A program made the position numbers and the translations under genes. A stretch of 6,438 nucleotides of DNA from CAYPYS01 sp964445715 (GTDB lineage Bacteria > Omnitrophota > Gorgyraeia > Gorgyraeales > Gorgyraeaceae): positions 1 to 6,438 of the forward strand of contig CAYULJ010000098.1 of the NCBI GenBank assembly GCA_964445715.1, in the 5' to 3' direction. The notes under the pieces were generated by a model. The model saw only the letters and a list, made by a program, of their open reading frames with translations. It made no database searches and was not told the origin of the DNA. Positions 5,899 to 6,438 of this stretch are shown here, one piece after another (the first letter of the stretch is position 1; each line of letters starts with the position of its first letter).

Positions 5899-6438
5899 TC
5901 AAGCCGTGCATTCCAAAATAATGTGGTTATAAGGTATAGAAATCAGATTGTTTCTATGGTGCTCTTTTACAAATGCAAAAGTCTTTGATGCCATGGCAAG
6001 GTATTCATCTATAGTCCTTACATATTTACCACGGTCTTTTGATAGAAGATACCTCGTAAATGGTGATTGTCCTGCTACATAACAACCGTCCAGAGTGATT
6101 AATCGTCCTTTGGGCTTAAGGGCTTTCTTCGCAATTTCGAATAATTGACTTACTTGACAATCATCGAGATGGTGCACTATACCTAACGCCAAGACAATAT
6201 CATAATCCGAAAATCCTTTGGACAATTCGTTACTAACATTTTCACATATAAAAGTACCACGATTACCATATTTCTTTATTGCCGCTTTTATGTATCGTTG
6301 GTTTACATCCACGCCCGAGTATTCAACAAAAGGTAAAAAATCTAGAATTTTACAGATCCCGCAACCGAGATCCAAAACCCTGTCACCTTTCTTTGGCTTA
6401 ATGAACTCATTAGTAATTATAGAACAGTATTTTGCGGG
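5899..6438 (-). CDS. Class I SAM-dependent methyltransferase (5' end beyond right edge)
   Basis: The last 179 residues of a class I (Rossmann-like) methyltransferase. The frame is open to the window edge, so the true start is outside; the TTG at 6375 falls inside motif I and is not a start. Motif I is VLDLGCG (residues 21-27 of the visible part), followed by the acidic SAM-ribose position in GVDVNQ (D44), motif IV around DIVLALG with HHLDD just after, and the post-motif segment ALKPKGRLITLDG. The type resembles small-molecule or sugar methyltransferases of the methyltransf_11/12/25 families. Among polysaccharide genes the substrate is plausibly a sugar or lipid-linked glycan, but that is inferred from context only. 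It stops at TGA 5901-5899, 22 nt before the glycosyltransferase start. Confidence 0.88.
   Translation of the reverse strand, partial: PAKYCSIITNEFIKPKKGDRVLDLGCGICKILDFLPFVEYSGVDVNQRYIKAAIKKYGNRGTFICENVSNELSKGFSDYDIVLALGIVHHLDDCQVSQLFEIAKKALKPKGRLITLDGCYVAGQSPFTRYLLSKDRGKYVRTIDEYLAMASKTFAFVKEHHRNNLISIPYNHIILECTA

Overview
The window is one block of minus-strand genes read from the right edge to the left edge, with almost no non-coding DNA. In transcription order it holds a class I SAM methyltransferase (5' end beyond the right edge), a GT4 glycosyltransferase, an O-antigen ligase/polymerase-type membrane protein interrupted by an in-frame TGA, a holo-ACP synthase, an FkbH-like HAD protein, a free-standing acyl carrier protein, a MaoC-type (R)-hydratase, and a short-chain dehydrogenase cut by the left edge. 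From the glycosyltransferase onward every neighbouring pair either overlaps (4 to 14 nt) or is 2 nt apart, and only 22 nt separate the methyltransferase from the glycosyltransferase. This looks like one polycistronic, translationally coupled operon. No promoter or terminator is visible.

The organism is a bacterium of moderate to low GC that builds an envelope or exported polysaccharide, probably Gram-negative. The gene style, and the short heptanucleotide repeats inside the glycosyltransferase gene, remind me of uncultivated lineages such as Candidatus Omnitrophota. That placement is a guess; nothing in the window fixes the phylum. TGA is the normal stop of several genes here, so the standard bacterial code applies.

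Two modules are joined. The right half (methyltransferase, GT4, ligase/polymerase) makes, modifies and polymerises or transfers a glycan. The left half (AcpS, FkbH-like, ACP, MaoC, SDR) is a compact carrier-protein pathway with its own phosphopantetheinyl transferase. FkbH proteins load a three-carbon glyceryl unit from 1,3-bisphosphoglycerate onto an ACP. A dehydratase and a reductase could then turn glyceryl-ACP into pyruvyl- and lactyl-ACP, or process another short hydroxyacyl group, for attachment to the glycan. This is the most interesting possibility here and it is inference.

Oddities are an in-frame TGA that removes the last 65 residues of the ligase/polymerase, three heptanucleotide repeat tracts inside the glycosyltransferase gene (two of them coding for apparent extra loop residues), an SDR with Glu where the catalytic Ser is expected, and an FkbH protein with an unusual second HAD motif.
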